From: Gallionellaceae bacterium UBA5126
GTDB lineage: Bacteria > Pseudomonadota > Gammaproteobacteria > Burkholderiales > Gallionellaceae
Assembly (NCBI GenBank): GCA_002414205.1
Contig: DHYQ01000038.1
Location: 4,793-19,525, forward strand
Length of the DNA stretch: 14,733 nt
Direction: 5' to 3'
Below the pieces are notes generated by a model. The model ran no database searches and was not told the origin of the DNA. It saw only the letters and a list, made by a program, of their open reading frames with translations. The translations under genes were made by a program, and so were the position numbers. Positions within the stretch are counted from its first letter, which is position 1, and each line of letters starts with the position of its first letter. Below are positions 6,988-14,733 of the stretch, piece by piece.

Positions 6988-8172
6988 TTACAAATCCAGC
7001 AACAAGCGTTCCGGGTTTTCCAGTGCTTCCTTGATGGCGACCAGGAATTGCACGGCTTCACGCCCGTCGATGATGCGGTGGTCGTAAGACAGGGCGAAGT
7101 AGTTCATGGGGCGAATCACGATCTGGCCGTTTTCCACGACTGGTCTATCCTTGGTGGCATGGATGCCGAGAATGCCGGATTGCGGCGGGTTGATGATGGG
7201 GGTGGAGAGCATGGAGCCGAACACACCGCCATTGGAGATGGTGAAGGTACCGCCGCTCAATTCTTCCAGCGTCAGTTTGCCGGCCTTGGCGCGGGCGGAA
7301 AATTCGGCGATTTTCTTTTCGATGTCGGCGAAGGACAGTTGATCGGCATCGCGCAGAATCGGTACCACCAAGCCGCGCTCGCTGCCAATGGCCACGCCCA
7401 CGTCAAAGTAGCCGTGGTAAATGATGTCGTTGCCATCCACCGAGGCGTTGATGATGGGGAATTTTTGCAGCGCGGCGACCACGGCTTTGACGAAGAAGCA
7501 GGAGAAACCCAGCTTCACGCCGTGTTTTTTCTCGAAAGCATCCTTGTAGCGGGCGCGCATGTCCATCACCGCCTGCATGTTGATTTCGTTGAAGGTGGTC
7601 AACATGGCGGTGGTTTGTTGCGATTGCAGCAAACGCTCGGCGATGCGCTGGCGGATGCGGGTCATGGGTACGCGTTGCTCGGCACGGTTGCCACTGGGCG
7701 CGGCTGGAGCGGCGGGTGCTGCTGCAACCGGAGCAGGTGCGGCAGGTGCCGGGGCAGCCGGGACAGCAGCGGCCAGCACGTCTTCCTTGGTCACACGACC
7801 ATTGCGGCCAGTGCCTTGTAGGCTTTGCGCATCCACTTCCTGTTCGCGGGCCAGTTTGCGCACGGCGGGGGAAACCGCACCGGGGGCGGCAGGTTCAGCC
7901 GCAGGAGCTGGTGCGGCGGCGGCAGCCTTGGCTTCGGTGTCGATTTCAGCAATCACTTCGCGGCTGACCACTTGGTCGCCATTTTGCTTCAGCAGGCGCA
8001 CCAAGGTGCCGCTTTTGGCAGCGGGCAATTCCAACACCACCTTGTCGGTTTCGATGTCGATCAGGTTTTCACCTTCTTGCACGCTGTCGCCGACTTTTTT
8101 GTGCCAGGTCACCAGCGTGGCGCTGGAAACCGATTCCGACAGTTCGGGAACTTTGACTTCAATGATGCTCAT
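6988..8172 (-). CDS. sucB: 2-oxoglutarate dehydrogenase E2 (succinyltransferase)
   Basis: Dihydrolipoyl succinyltransferase, the core of the 2-oxoglutarate dehydrogenase complex, moves the succinyl group from E1 to CoA. The 394-residue protein has a lipoyl domain (1-78) with the lipoylated Lys at 44 ([13 protein letters not shown]). It then has an Ala/Pro linker, a peripheral subunit-binding domain (about 100-137, [14 protein letters not shown]), a second Ala/Pro-rich linker and the catalytic domain (about 165-394) ending with DHRIIDG, where H365 and D369 are catalytic. The frame is open for 53 more codons upstream, but those lie inside sucA. ATG at 8172 is chosen because it begins the conserved [14 protein letters not shown] and has AGGAG 6 bases before it. 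It overlaps the end of sucA by 14 bases. It is the last gene of the operon in this window. Confidence 0.98.
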   Translation of the reverse strand: MSIIEVKVPELSESVSSATLVTWHKKVGDSVQEGENLIDIETDKVVLELPAAKSGTLVRLLKQNGDQVVSREVIAEIDTEAKAAAAAPAPAAEPAAPGAVSPAVRKLAREQEVDAQSLQGTGRNGRVTKEDVLAAAVPAAPAPAAPAPVAAAPAAPAAPSGNRAEQRVPMTRIRQRIAERLLQSQQTTAMLTTFNEINMQAVMDMRARYKDAFEKKHGVKLGFSCFFVKAVVAALQKFPIINASVDGNDIIYHGYFDVGVAIGSERGLVVPILRDADQLSFADIEKKIAEFSARAKAGKLTLEELSGGTFTISNGGVFGSMLSTPIINPPQSGILGIHATKDRPVVENGQIVIRPMNYFALSYDHRIIDGREAVQFLVAIKEALENPERLLLDL

Positions 8173-11026
8173 GGGAGGCTCCTGGAAGGGGTTTGTTATC
8201 AAGATCAGCGCGGAAGGCGGCTTCCACGACGGCTTTTTGTTGTTCCTGATGCACGGCCAGATAACCGGCGGCAGGGGCGGCGGAGGAAGGCCGCAGGGCA
8301 TAATCCACGCGCATGTTGTGCTGGCGCGCATGGCGCGTCAGGTAATGCTGGATGCGATGCCAAGCACCTTGGTTGCCGGGCTCTTCCTGGCACCACACCA
8401 ATTCGCGAGCATTCGGGTACTGCTGCAATTGCGCCTCGACATCCTCGTGCGGGAAGGGGTAGAGCTGCTCGATGCGCACAATGGCGACATGTTGCAAGTC
8501 CTTGCTACGACGATGTGCCAGCAGGTCGTAATACACCTTGCCGCTACAGGCAATGACACGGGTCACCTGTGCTGGATTCAGATTGTCCACCTCGCCAATC
8601 ACCGGCAGGAAGCGGCCATTGACCAAATCGTCCAGCGAGCAGGTGGCATCCTTGCTGCGCAACAGGCTCTTGGGTGTGAACACAATCAACGGACGGCGCA
8701 TGTTGCGCACCATTTGGCGACGCAGTAGATGGAAAATTTGCGCGGAATTGCTAGGGACGCAGACTTGAATATTGTAGTCGGCACACAGTTGCAAATAGCG
8801 TTCAATGCGGGCGGAAGAATGCTCTGGCCCTTGGCCTTCGTAGCCATGCGGCAACAACATGACCAAGCCGCACAAACGGCCCCACTTCACTTCGCCGGAG
8901 GTGATGAACTGGTCGATCACCACTTGCGCGCCATTGGCGAAGTCGCCGAATTGCGCTTCCCACAGGGTCAGGGCATTGGGTTCAGCCGTCGCATAGCCGT
9001 ATTCAAAGCCCAGCACGGCTTCTTCCGACAACAGCGAGTCGATGACCAGAAAGTCCGCTTGATCGGGGGATAGATGTTGCAGTGGAATGTGATGGCCCAA
9101 ATCGCCGCGTGCGCGGTTTTGGTCGTGCCAAGTGGCATGGCGGTGGAAGAACGTGCCGCGTTGGCAGTCTTGCCCGGTCAGGCGCACGGCATAACCTTCC
9201 GTTAGCAAGGTGGCGTAGGCCAAATTTTCTGCCATCCCCCAATCGACGGGCAGCTCGCCCTTGCCCATGGCACGGCGGTCGCTGACGATTTTATCGACGC
9301 GGGAGTGCAGGGTGAAGTTTTCCGGCACTTCGCTCAGGGTCGCGGACAATGCTTGCAGCTTTTCCAGTGCGACCCCGGTGTTGACGGGATCATTCCATTT
9401 TGCCTGGCCTTGGGCATATTTTTCCCACAGGCTGACCGGACGGTCGGCGGATTTGACCAGGGCGGGTTGAATGGAGTTGCGGCCCTCATCCATGGCACGC
9501 CGGTATTCGGTAATCATGGCGTCGGCGTCGCCTTCAGCGATCACGTTTTCAGCTAATAAACGTTCGGCATACACGGCGCGGGTGCCGGGATGCTTGCGGA
9601 TAAAGCGATACATGAAGGGTTGCGTCACCAGCGGTTCGTCCTGCTCGTTGTGGCCCAGCTTGCGGAAACACACCATGTCGATCACCACGTCCTGATGGAA
9701 GGTCATGCGGTAATCCAGGGCAATTTCGGTGACCAGCAGTACGGCATCCGGGTCGTCGGCATTCACGTGGAAAATCGGCGCGTCGATCATCTTGGCGACG
9801 TCGCTGCAATACGAGCTGGAGCGCGTGTCGCGCACGTCGGAGGCAGTAAAGCCGATTTGGTTGTTGATGATGATGTGGACGGTGCCGCCGGTGTAATAGC
9901 CACGTGTTTGTGACATGGCCAAGGTTTCCATGATGACACCTTGACCGGCGAATGCGGCGTCGCCATGCAGCAGGATGGGCAGCACCTTGTTGCCTTCGTG
10001 ATCCTTGATGCGGTGTTGACGTGCCCGCACAGAGCCTTCCACCACCGGATTGACGATCTCCAGATGGGAAGGATTAAACGCCAGTGCTACGTGGATGTTG
10101 TTGCCGGGGGTGGGAATATCGGCCGAGAAGCCCTGATGGTATTTCACGTCGCCGGAGGCGAGATGGTTGTCGTGGATGCCTTCAAATTCTGCGAACAACA
10201 TCGAAGGTTGCTTTCCCAGAATATTCACCAGCACATTTAGCCGCCCCCGGTGTGCCATGCCGATCACGGCTTCCTGGATGCCAATGCTGCCGCTGCGTTG
10301 CAGTAGGTGATCCAGCATGGGGATCAGCGTTTCACCGCCTTCCAGCGAGAAGCGCTTCTGACCGACGTATTTGGTGTGCAGATAGCGTTCCAGGGTTTCG
10401 GCGGCGGTCAGGCGTTGCAGGGTGCGGCGGCGGGTGTCAGGATTGAAATGACTTTGGCCGCGCACGCCCTCCAGGCGTTTTTGTATCCAGCGCTTTTCCG
10501 CCTGCTCACTGATGTACATGTATTCGGCGCCGATATTGCCGCAATAGGTTTCGCGCACCAGCGCCAGAATGTCGCGCAAGGGCATGCGCTGGCTGTTGGT
10601 CACCAGCGAGCCGGTATCGAACAGCGTATCCATGTCGCTGGCCGTCAAACCGTAGTAGCCAGGATCCAGTTGCGGCACATTCGGGAGCTCATGGCGCTTG
10701 AGTGGATCCAGGGTGGCAACACGCACCCCCAAAATCCGATGGGCATTAATCAGTTGCAGCACAGATACCTGCTTGCCTTCCATTTCGGCATCGTGCTTGG
10801 CAATGCTGACACAGCGGCTTGTGGGTAGTGCGGCAAAGGCTTGTTGAATCGGATAATGCGCCTGTTCCGGTTGTCCCTGACCGGGCAGGCTGTCGAAATA
10901 GCGACGCCATTCTGTCGGTACCGCAGCGGCATCTTGTAAATAACGCTCGTACAGTTCTTCCACAAAGGGCGCATTGGCCCCGAACAGCAAGGAGTTTTCC
11001 TGCATCTGCTTGAGGTTGGAATCCAC
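8159..11026 (-). CDS. sucA: 2-oxoglutarate dehydrogenase E1
   Basis: The thiamine-diphosphate decarboxylase of the 2-oxoglutarate dehydrogenase complex. The 955-residue protein has the usual length (E. coli 933). The N-terminal segment [20 protein letters not shown] is the family's E2-binding type helix. The catalytic core shows [16 protein letters not shown] (256-263) and the cofactor motif from GDAAFAGQG (355-363) to NNQIGF (388-393). The C-terminal half carries [32 protein letters not shown] and the ending that leads into sucB. The start is GTG at 11026, abutting the gltA stop with no gap, and has GAGGAG upstream. An in-frame ATG 7 codons later (M8) is a weaker alternative. It is cotranscribed with gltA and sucB. 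Confidence 0.98.
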   Translation of the reverse strand: MDSNLKQMQENSLLFGANAPFVEELYERYLQDAAAVPTEWRRYFDSLPGQGQPEQAHYPIQQAFAALPTSRCVSIAKHDAEMEGKQVSVLQLINAHRILGVRVATLDPLKRHELPNVPQLDPGYYGLTASDMDTLFDTGSLVTNSQRMPLRDILALVRETYCGNIGAEYMYISEQAEKRWIQKRLEGVRGQSHFNPDTRRRTLQRLTAAETLERYLHTKYVGQKRFSLEGGETLIPMLDHLLQRSGSIGIQEAVIGMAHRGRLNVLVNILGKQPSMLFAEFEGIHDNHLASGDVKYHQGFSADIPTPGNNIHVALAFNPSHLEIVNPVVEGSVRARQHRIKDHEGNKVLPILLHGDAAFAGQGVIMETLAMSQTRGYYTGGTVHIIINNQIGFTASDVRDTRSSSYCSDVAKMIDAPIFHVNADDPDAVLLVTEIALDYRMTFHQDVVIDMVCFRKLGHNEQDEPLVTQPFMYRFIRKHPGTRAVYAERLLAENVIAEGDADAMITEYRRAMDEGRNSIQPALVKSADRPVSLWEKYAQGQAKWNDPVNTGVALEKLQALSATLSEVPENFTLHSRVDKIVSDRRAMGKGELPVDWGMAENLAYATLLTEGYAVRLTGQDCQRGTFFHRHATWHDQNRARGDLGHHIPLQHLSPDQADFLVIDSLLSEEAVLGFEYGYATAEPNALTLWEAQFGDFANGAQVVIDQFITSGEVKWGRLCGLVMLLPHGYEGQGPEHSSARIERYLQLCADYNIQVCVPSNSAQIFHLLRRQMVRNMRRPLIVFTPKSLLRSKDATCSLDDLVNGRFLPVIGEVDNLNPAQVTRVIACSGKVYYDLLAHRRSKDLQHVAIVRIEQLYPFPHEDVEAQLQQYPNARELVWCQEEPGNQGAWHRIQHYLTRHARQHNMRVDYALRPSSAAPAAGYLAVHQEQQKAVVEAAFRADLDNKPLPGASHEHH
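8179..8183 (-). promoter_or_regulatory. Ribosome binding site of sucB, inside sucA
   Basis: An AGGAG on the minus strand sits 6 bases before the sucB ATG and within the last codons of sucA. It decides the sucB start against longer upstream readings of the same frame, and it supports coupled translation of E1 and E2. Confidence 0.8.
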
Positions 11027-12316
11027 TTAACGTTGCTCCTCTGGTAAGTAGTCACGCTTGGTCGCGCCGATGTACCACTGGCGCGGGCGGCCAATTTTAT
11101 GTTCGACATCACCGATCATTTCGTTCCATTGCGAAATCCAGCCGATGGTGCGCGCCACGGCAAAAATCACCGTGAACATATTGGTGGGAATGCCCAGTGC
11201 GCTCAACACGATGCCGGAGTAGAAATCGACATTCGGGTACAGCTTACGCTCGATGAAGTAGGGGTCGCTGAGGGCGATTTGCTCCAGCTCCATGGCCAGT
11301 TTGAACAGCTTGTGATCGCCCAGGCCCAGCTCGTTCAGCACTTCGTAGCAGGTTTCGCGCATCACGGCGGCGCGCGGATCCATGTTTTTATACACACGGT
11401 GGCCGAAGCCCATCAGGCGGTATTTCTTGTCCTTCACGCCCTGCACGAATTCCGGCACGCGGGAAACGTCGCCGATTTCTTCCAGCATTTTCAGCGCGGC
11501 TTCATTCGCACCGCCGTGGGCCGGGCCCCACAGCGCGGCAATGCCGGAGGAAATACAGGCGAAAGGATTGGCCCCACTGGAGCCAGACAGACGCACGGTG
11601 GAGGTAGAGGCGTTTTGCTCGTGATCGGCATGCAGAATCAGGATGCGCTCCAAGGCACGTGCCAGCACCGGATTGGGCACATAGTCTTCTGCCGGGGTGG
11701 CAAACATCATGTACATGAAGTTTTCCACATAGCTGAACTTGTTCTTGGGGTAAATGAATGGCTGGCCGATGTGGTACTTGTGCGCCATGGCGGCGATGGT
11801 CGGCACCTTGGCCAGCAAGCGCATGGCCGAAATATCGCGGTGTTGGGCGTTATTGATGTCCAGGGAGTCGTGGTAGAAGGCCGACAGCGCACCGACTACG
11901 CCAACCATCACGGCCATCGGGTGCGCATCACGGCGGAACCCACTGAAGAATTTGGCCATCTGGTCATGCACCATGGTGTGCATGGTAATGCGCTGATTGA
12001 AATCTTTACGTTGCGTGGCGTTGGGCAATTCACCATTCAGCAGCAGGAAGCACACCTCCAGAAAGTCGGAGTGTTTCGCCAGTTGTTCGATGGGGTAGCC
12101 CCGGTAGTACAACAGGCCAACGTCGCCGTCGATAAAGGTAATTTTGGAGCTGCAACTGGCGGTGGAAAAAAAGCCTTGGTCATAGGTGAAAATACCCAAC
12201 TTTGCCAGATTGCGAATATCGATCACGTCCGGGCCCAAAGTCCCTGAACGAATGGGCATTTCAATGCTGCGGCCATCGTCCAATGTCAGTGTTGCAACGC
12301 GCGTCTTGTTTTCCAT
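11027..12316 (-). CDS. gltA: Citrate synthase, type II
   Basis: It condenses oxaloacetate and acetyl-CoA to citrate, the entry step of the TCA cycle. The 429-residue protein matches the long, hexameric, Gram-negative type II form. Active-site residues are in place: H232 in [16 protein letters not shown]267 in [11 protein letters not shown]306 in [15 protein letters not shown] and D364 in YPNVDFYSG. The N-terminal domain ([20 protein letters not shown]) is the type II beta domain. Compared with E. coli numbering recalled from memory, the NADH-site residues R109 and C206 correspond to M112 and A209 here, while Y145, R163, K167 and N189 are kept (Y148, R166, K170, N192). It starts 36 bases after sdhE with a clear GGAGG, and its stop abuts the sucA start. 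I see no separate promoter. Confidence 0.98.
   Translation of the reverse strand: MENKTRVATLTLDDGRSIEMPIRSGTLGPDVIDIRNLAKLGIFTYDQGFFSTASCSSKITFIDGDVGLLYYRGYPIEQLAKHSDFLEVCFLLLNGELPNATQRKDFNQRITMHTMVHDQMAKFFSGFRRDAHPMAVMVGVVGALSAFYHDSLDINNAQHRDISAMRLLAKVPTIAAMAHKYHIGQPFIYPKNKFSYVENFMYMMFATPAEDYVPNPVLARALERILILHADHEQNASTSTVRLSGSSGANPFACISSGIAALWGPAHGGANEAALKMLEEIGDVSRVPEFVQGVKDKKYRLMGFGHRVYKNMDPRAAVMRETCYEVLNELGLGDHKLFKLAMELEQIALSDPYFIERKLYPNVDFYSGIVLSALGIPTNMFTVIFAVARTIGWISQWNEMIGDVEHKIGRPRQWYIGATKRDYLPEEQR
11036..11041 (-). promoter_or_regulatory. Ribosome binding site of sucA, inside gltA
   Basis: GAGGAG on the minus strand is formed by the two Glu codons near the end of gltA and lies 9 bases before the GTG start of sucA. 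It selects that GTG rather than the in-frame ATG at the eighth codon. Ribosomes ending gltA would pass directly over it. Confidence 0.8.
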
Positions 12317-12325
12317 CTTGCAAAT

Positions 12326-12330
12326 CCTCC
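12326..12330 (-). promoter_or_regulatory. Ribosome binding site of gltA
   Basis: GGAGG on the minus strand, 9 bases before the ATG at 12316, in the 36-base gap between sdhE and gltA. It is the strongest Shine-Dalgarno in the operon and fixes the gltA start. Confidence 0.75.
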
Positions 12331-12352
12331 CCAGTGAAGCGGCGGACTATCT

Positions 12353-12586
12353 CTAGACCGCCGTCATTTTTTCCAATAATGCCTTGTGTTGTGGTGATGC
12401 GGCGGGGGTATTGCCCAGCATGAGGTCTAGCAGATTGTTGTCTGGTAAATCCAGCAACGCTTCAAAAACCGCCTGCTCGGACTGGTCGAGCTGACCATAA
12501 CCCTGTGCGACAAAGCGCTCCAGCAGAATGTCCAGCTCCAGTAATCCGCGCCGAGTGCGCCAGCGTATACGTTCTAGGTTTTTCAT
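12353..12586 (-). CDS. sdhE: FAD assembly factor SdhE
   Basis: A 77-residue protein of the SdhE/YgfY (Sdh5) family, which helps attach FAD covalently to the SdhA flavoprotein. The family signature RGxxE is present (R13-G14-L-L-E17 in RRGLLELDILLERF). The rest of the sequence, including LDQSEQAVFEALLDLPDNNLLDLMLG, fits the five-helix fold. It overlaps sdhB by 4 bases (ATGA), so its synthesis is tied to the enzyme it matures. In E. coli the same gene is with ygfX, away from sdh; placement directly after sdhB is common in Betaproteobacteria. Confidence 0.93.
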   Translation of the reverse strand: MKNLERIRWRTRRGLLELDILLERFVAQGYGQLDQSEQAVFEALLDLPDNNLLDLMLGNTPAASPQHKALLEKMTAV

Positions 12587-13278
12587 GCCAGTCGTTTTGT
12601 CATCAAATCTTTGATATGACCGATGGCTTCGGTGGGATTCAGTTCTTTCGGGCAGACATCCACGCAGTTCATGATGGTGTGGCAGCGGAACAAACGATAC
12701 GGATCTTCCAAGTCGTCCAGGCGCTCGCTGGTGGCTTGATCGCGGCTATCGGCGATAAAGCGGTAGGCTTGCAACAAGCCGGATGGGCCGACGAATTTGT
12801 CCGGGTTCCACCAGAACGACGGGCAAGCGGTGGTGCAGCAACCGCACAGGATGCACTCGTACAGGCCATTCAAATGCTCGCGCTGGGCGGGCGATTGCAG
12901 GCGCTCGGTTTCCGGTGGCGGGTCGTTGTTGATCAGATACGGCTTGATCGAATGGTATTGCTTGAAGAACTGGGTCATGTCCACGACCAAATCGCGGATC
13001 ACCGGCAAGCCGGGCAGGGGGCGCAGTTCCACCGGTTCTTTCAGCGAGGCCAGCGGGGTAATGCAGGCCAGGCCGTTGCGCCCGTTGATGTTCATGGCGT
13101 CGGAGCCACACACGCCTTCGCGGCAGGATTTGCGCACCGACAGGCTGTCGTCCAGCTCTTTCAGCATGACTAGCGCATCCAGCAACATCTTGTTGCCGGG
13201 GTCGATGTCGAGGTCGTATTCCTTCATGTAAGGCTTGGCATCGACATCCGGGTTGTAGCGATAAACTCGAAATTTCAT
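12583..13278 (-). CDS. sdhB: Succinate dehydrogenase iron-sulfur subunit
   Basis: It carries electrons from the SdhA flavin to ubiquinone in respiratory complex II, on the cytoplasmic face of the inner membrane. The 231-residue protein has all three cluster sites. The [2Fe-2S] ligands are C52, C57, D60 and C72, with Asp as the fourth position group as in E. coli. The [4Fe-4S] ligands are C142, C145, C148 and C209. The [3Fe-4S] ligands are C152, C199 and C205. W157 in PSFWWNPDKF matches the quinone-site Trp. The ATG has GAGGAA 8 bases upstream in a 15-base gap after sdhA. The stop overlaps the sdhE start. Confidence 0.98.
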   Translation of the reverse strand: MKFRVYRYNPDVDAKPYMKEYDLDIDPGNKMLLDALVMLKELDDSLSVRKSCREGVCGSDAMNINGRNGLACITPLASLKEPVELRPLPGLPVIRDLVVDMTQFFKQYHSIKPYLINNDPPPETERLQSPAQREHLNGLYECILCGCCTTACPSFWWNPDKFVGPSGLLQAYRFIADSRDQATSERLDDLEDPYRLFRCHTIMNCVDVCPKELNPTEAIGHIKDLMTKRLA

Positions 13279-13286
13279 GGTGGGTT

Positions 13287-13290
13287 CCTC
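13287..13290 (-). promoter_or_regulatory. Ribosome binding site of sdhB
   Basis: GAGG (within GAGGAA) on the minus strand, 8 bases before the ATG at 13278, in the short gap after sdhA. Confidence 0.65.
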
Positions 13291-13293
13291 GAC

Positions 13294-14733
13294 TTAGTAC
13301 ACCCGTGGTTTCAGCGGGAAGGATTCCACGGTCAGCGGTTTCAGGCGCACTGGCTTGTAATCCAGGCGGCGATCTTCGCTGAAGTACAGGGTATGTTTCA
13401 GCCAGTTCACGTCGTCGCGTTGCTGGAAGTCATCGCGGGCATGAGCCCCCCGGCTTTCCTTGCGCGCTTCGGCGGAAATCATGGTGGCTTGGGCGACTTC
13501 GATCAGGTTGTCCAACTCCAGCGCTTCAATGCGGGCGGTGTTGAACACCTTGCTCTTGTCGCTGATTTCAGTTTGTTTGACGCGCTCGCTGACTTCCTTG
13601 ATCTTATCCACCCCGGCAGACAGCAATTCTGGGAAGCGGAATACGCCGCAGTGTTTTTGCATGGTGCGGCGCAATTCCGCGCCGACATCGGCCACGCGCT
13701 CGCCGCCCTTTTGGTTTTCCAGACGGGCCAGACGGGCCAGTGGCAAATTGGCGGCATCGGCAGGCAAGGGCTTGGGATGCGGATTGCGCTTCAGGTCTTC
13801 AATGATTTGGCGACCGGCGGCGCGACCGAATACGATCAAGTCCAGCAGCGAGTTGCAGCCCAAGCGATTGGCTCCGTGTACCGACACGCAGGCGCATTCG
13901 CCCACGGCGTACAGCCCTTGCACCACTTCTTCCGGGGCCGTGCGGTACGGCGCGACCACTTGACCGTGGTAGTTGGTGGGAATGCCGCCCATCATGTAGT
14001 GCGCGGTCGGCACCACTGGAATCGGTTGTTTGGCCGGGTCAACGTGGGCAAACTTCAAGGCAATTTCGCGGATACCGGGCAGGCGTTGCTTAATCACGTC
14101 TTCGCCCAGATGATCCAGCTTCAGCATAACGTGGTCGGCATCTGGGCCGCAGCCGCGACCTTCGTTGATTTCAATGGTCATGGCGCGGGCCACCACATCG
14201 CGGCTGGCCAAATCCTGCGCCGTGGGCGCGTACTTGGGCATGAAACGCTCGCCGTTTTTGTTGACCAAGAAGCCGCCTTCGCCGCGTACACCTTCGGTAA
14301 TCAGCACGCCAGCACCAGCCACGCCGGTGGGGTGGAATTGCCAGAATTCCATATCCTCCAGCGGAATGCCCGCACGGGCGGCCATGCCCAGACCGTCGCC
14401 GGTGTTGATAAAGGCATTAGTGCTGGACTGGAAAATCCGCCCGGCCCCGCCGGTGGCAAACAAGGTGGCGCGGGCGTGGAACAGCATGATTTCGCCGGTT
14501 TCAATTTCCAGTGCCGTTACCCCCAACACGTCGCCATCGGCGTCGCGGATGATGTCCAGCGCCATCCATTCCACGAAGAAGTGGGTGTTGGCCTTGACGT
14601 TTTGTTGGTACAGGGTGTGCAGCAGGGCGTGACCGGTGCGGTCGGCGGCGGCGCAAGCGCGTTGCACCGGGGCTTTGCCGTATTCCTGCATGTGGCCGCC
14701 GAAGGGGCGTTGGTAAATTTTGCCGCTGTCCAG
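13294..14733 (-). CDS. sdhA: Succinate dehydrogenase flavoprotein, 5'-truncated
   Basis: The FAD-bearing catalytic subunit that oxidises succinate to fumarate. The frame is open to the right edge of the window, giving 479 codons without the N-terminal part; the last bases read [20 protein letters not shown], an internal segment of the family, so the Met near 14691 is not the start. The N-terminal dinucleotide-binding motif and the His that bonds FAD are outside the window. Active-site residues are visible: His in FHPTG (14332-14334), Arg in EGVRGEGG (14284-14286), His in PTAHYMMGG (13999-14001) and Arg in [12 protein letters not shown] (13864-13866). The C-terminus ends PLKPRVY, the family ending. 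It is followed by sdhB after 15 bases. The upstream sdhC/sdhD genes expected in such an operon are not in view. Confidence 0.98.
   Translation of the reverse strand: MDSGKIYQRPFGGHMQEYGKAPVQRACAAADRTGHALLHTLYQQNVKANTHFFVEWMALDIIRDADGDVLGVTALEIETGEIMLFHARATLFATGGAGRIFQSSTNAFINTGDGLGMAARAGIPLEDMEFWQFHPTGVAGAGVLITEGVRGEGGFLVNKNGERFMPKYAPTAQDLASRDVVARAMTIEINEGRGCGPDADHVMLKLDHLGEDVIKQRLPGIREIALKFAHVDPAKQPIPVVPTAHYMMGGIPTNYHGQVVAPYRTAPEEVVQGLYAVGECACVSVHGANRLGCNSLLDLIVFGRAAGRQIIEDLKRNPHPKPLPADAANLPLARLARLENQKGGERVADVGAELRRTMQKHCGVFRFPELLSAGVDKIKEVSERVKQTEISDKSKVFNTARIEALELDNLIEVAQATMISAEARKESRGAHARDDFQQRDDVNWLKHTLYFSEDRRLDYKPVRLKPLTVESFPLKPRVY

Noticed and set aside
7690..7960. Repetitive GC-rich stretch in sucB that looks like a DNA repeat
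   Set aside because: It encodes the Ala/Pro linkers on either side of the subunit-binding domain, a normal feature of E2 proteins.
7559..8728. Long open frame (389 codons) on the plus strand across sucB and sucA
   Set aside because: It is antisense to two certain genes, has Ala/Ser-rich low-complexity content and no family resemblance. It is a by-product of the GC-rich codon use of sucB and sucA.
11099..12247. Open frame of 382 codons on the plus strand opposite gltA
   Set aside because: It is the mirror of the gltA coding strand, very rich in His, Gln and Gly, with no recognisable domain. The same reasoning applies to other plus-strand frames opposite sucA and sdhA.

Overview
The window looks like a betaproteobacterial chromosome. 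The evidence is the order sdhA-sdhB-sdhE-gltA-sucA-sucB, a dnaX-ybaB-recR block, E. coli-like but clearly divergent proteins, and a moderately high GC content judged by eye. I cannot name a genus: the TCA gene order and the RecR/YbaB sequences fit Betaproteobacteria broadly. There is no RNA gene, insertion sequence, CRISPR array or phage gene that I can see. Coding density is very high, and no stretch over 300 bases lacks a gene.

Left half, plus strand (1-6932). The 3' part of dnaX (clamp-loader tau subunit) is followed by ybaB, recR and an RluB-type 23S rRNA pseudouridine synthase. After a 64-base gap comes a small signalling cluster: a membrane protein with a class III nucleotidyl-cyclase-like domain and a C-terminal PEGA domain, a Ser/Thr protein kinase anchored by one C-terminal membrane helix, a YgfX-family two-helix membrane protein, and rnhB (RNase HII). 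Spacings inside the cluster are about 30 bases, 4 bases and a 4-base ATGA overlap, so these four genes are probably one transcript.

Centre (6933-6972). A perfect 18-bp inverted repeat with a 4-base loop begins on the base after the rnhB stop codon. It separates the two convergent gene sets.

Right half, minus strand (6988-14733). This is a TCA-cycle operon read from right to left: sdhA (5' end outside the window), sdhB, sdhE (SDH flavinylation factor), gltA (type II citrate synthase), sucA (2-oxoglutarate dehydrogenase E1) and sucB (E2). The genes are tightly coupled: sdhB/sdhE overlap by 4 bases, gltA and sucA abut with no gap, and sucA/sucB overlap by 14 bases. No lpd (E3) gene follows sucB inside the window.

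Most of the window is ordinary housekeeping DNA. The part worth a second look is the cyclase-like/PEGA protein next to the tail-anchored kinase. The cyclase domain keeps its metal and transition-state residues but appears to have lost both purine-selecting residues. PEGA domains are often fused to Ser/Thr kinases, so this may be a split two-protein signalling unit. The presence of both sdhE (ygfY) and a ygfX-like gene in one window, on opposite strands, is also notable.
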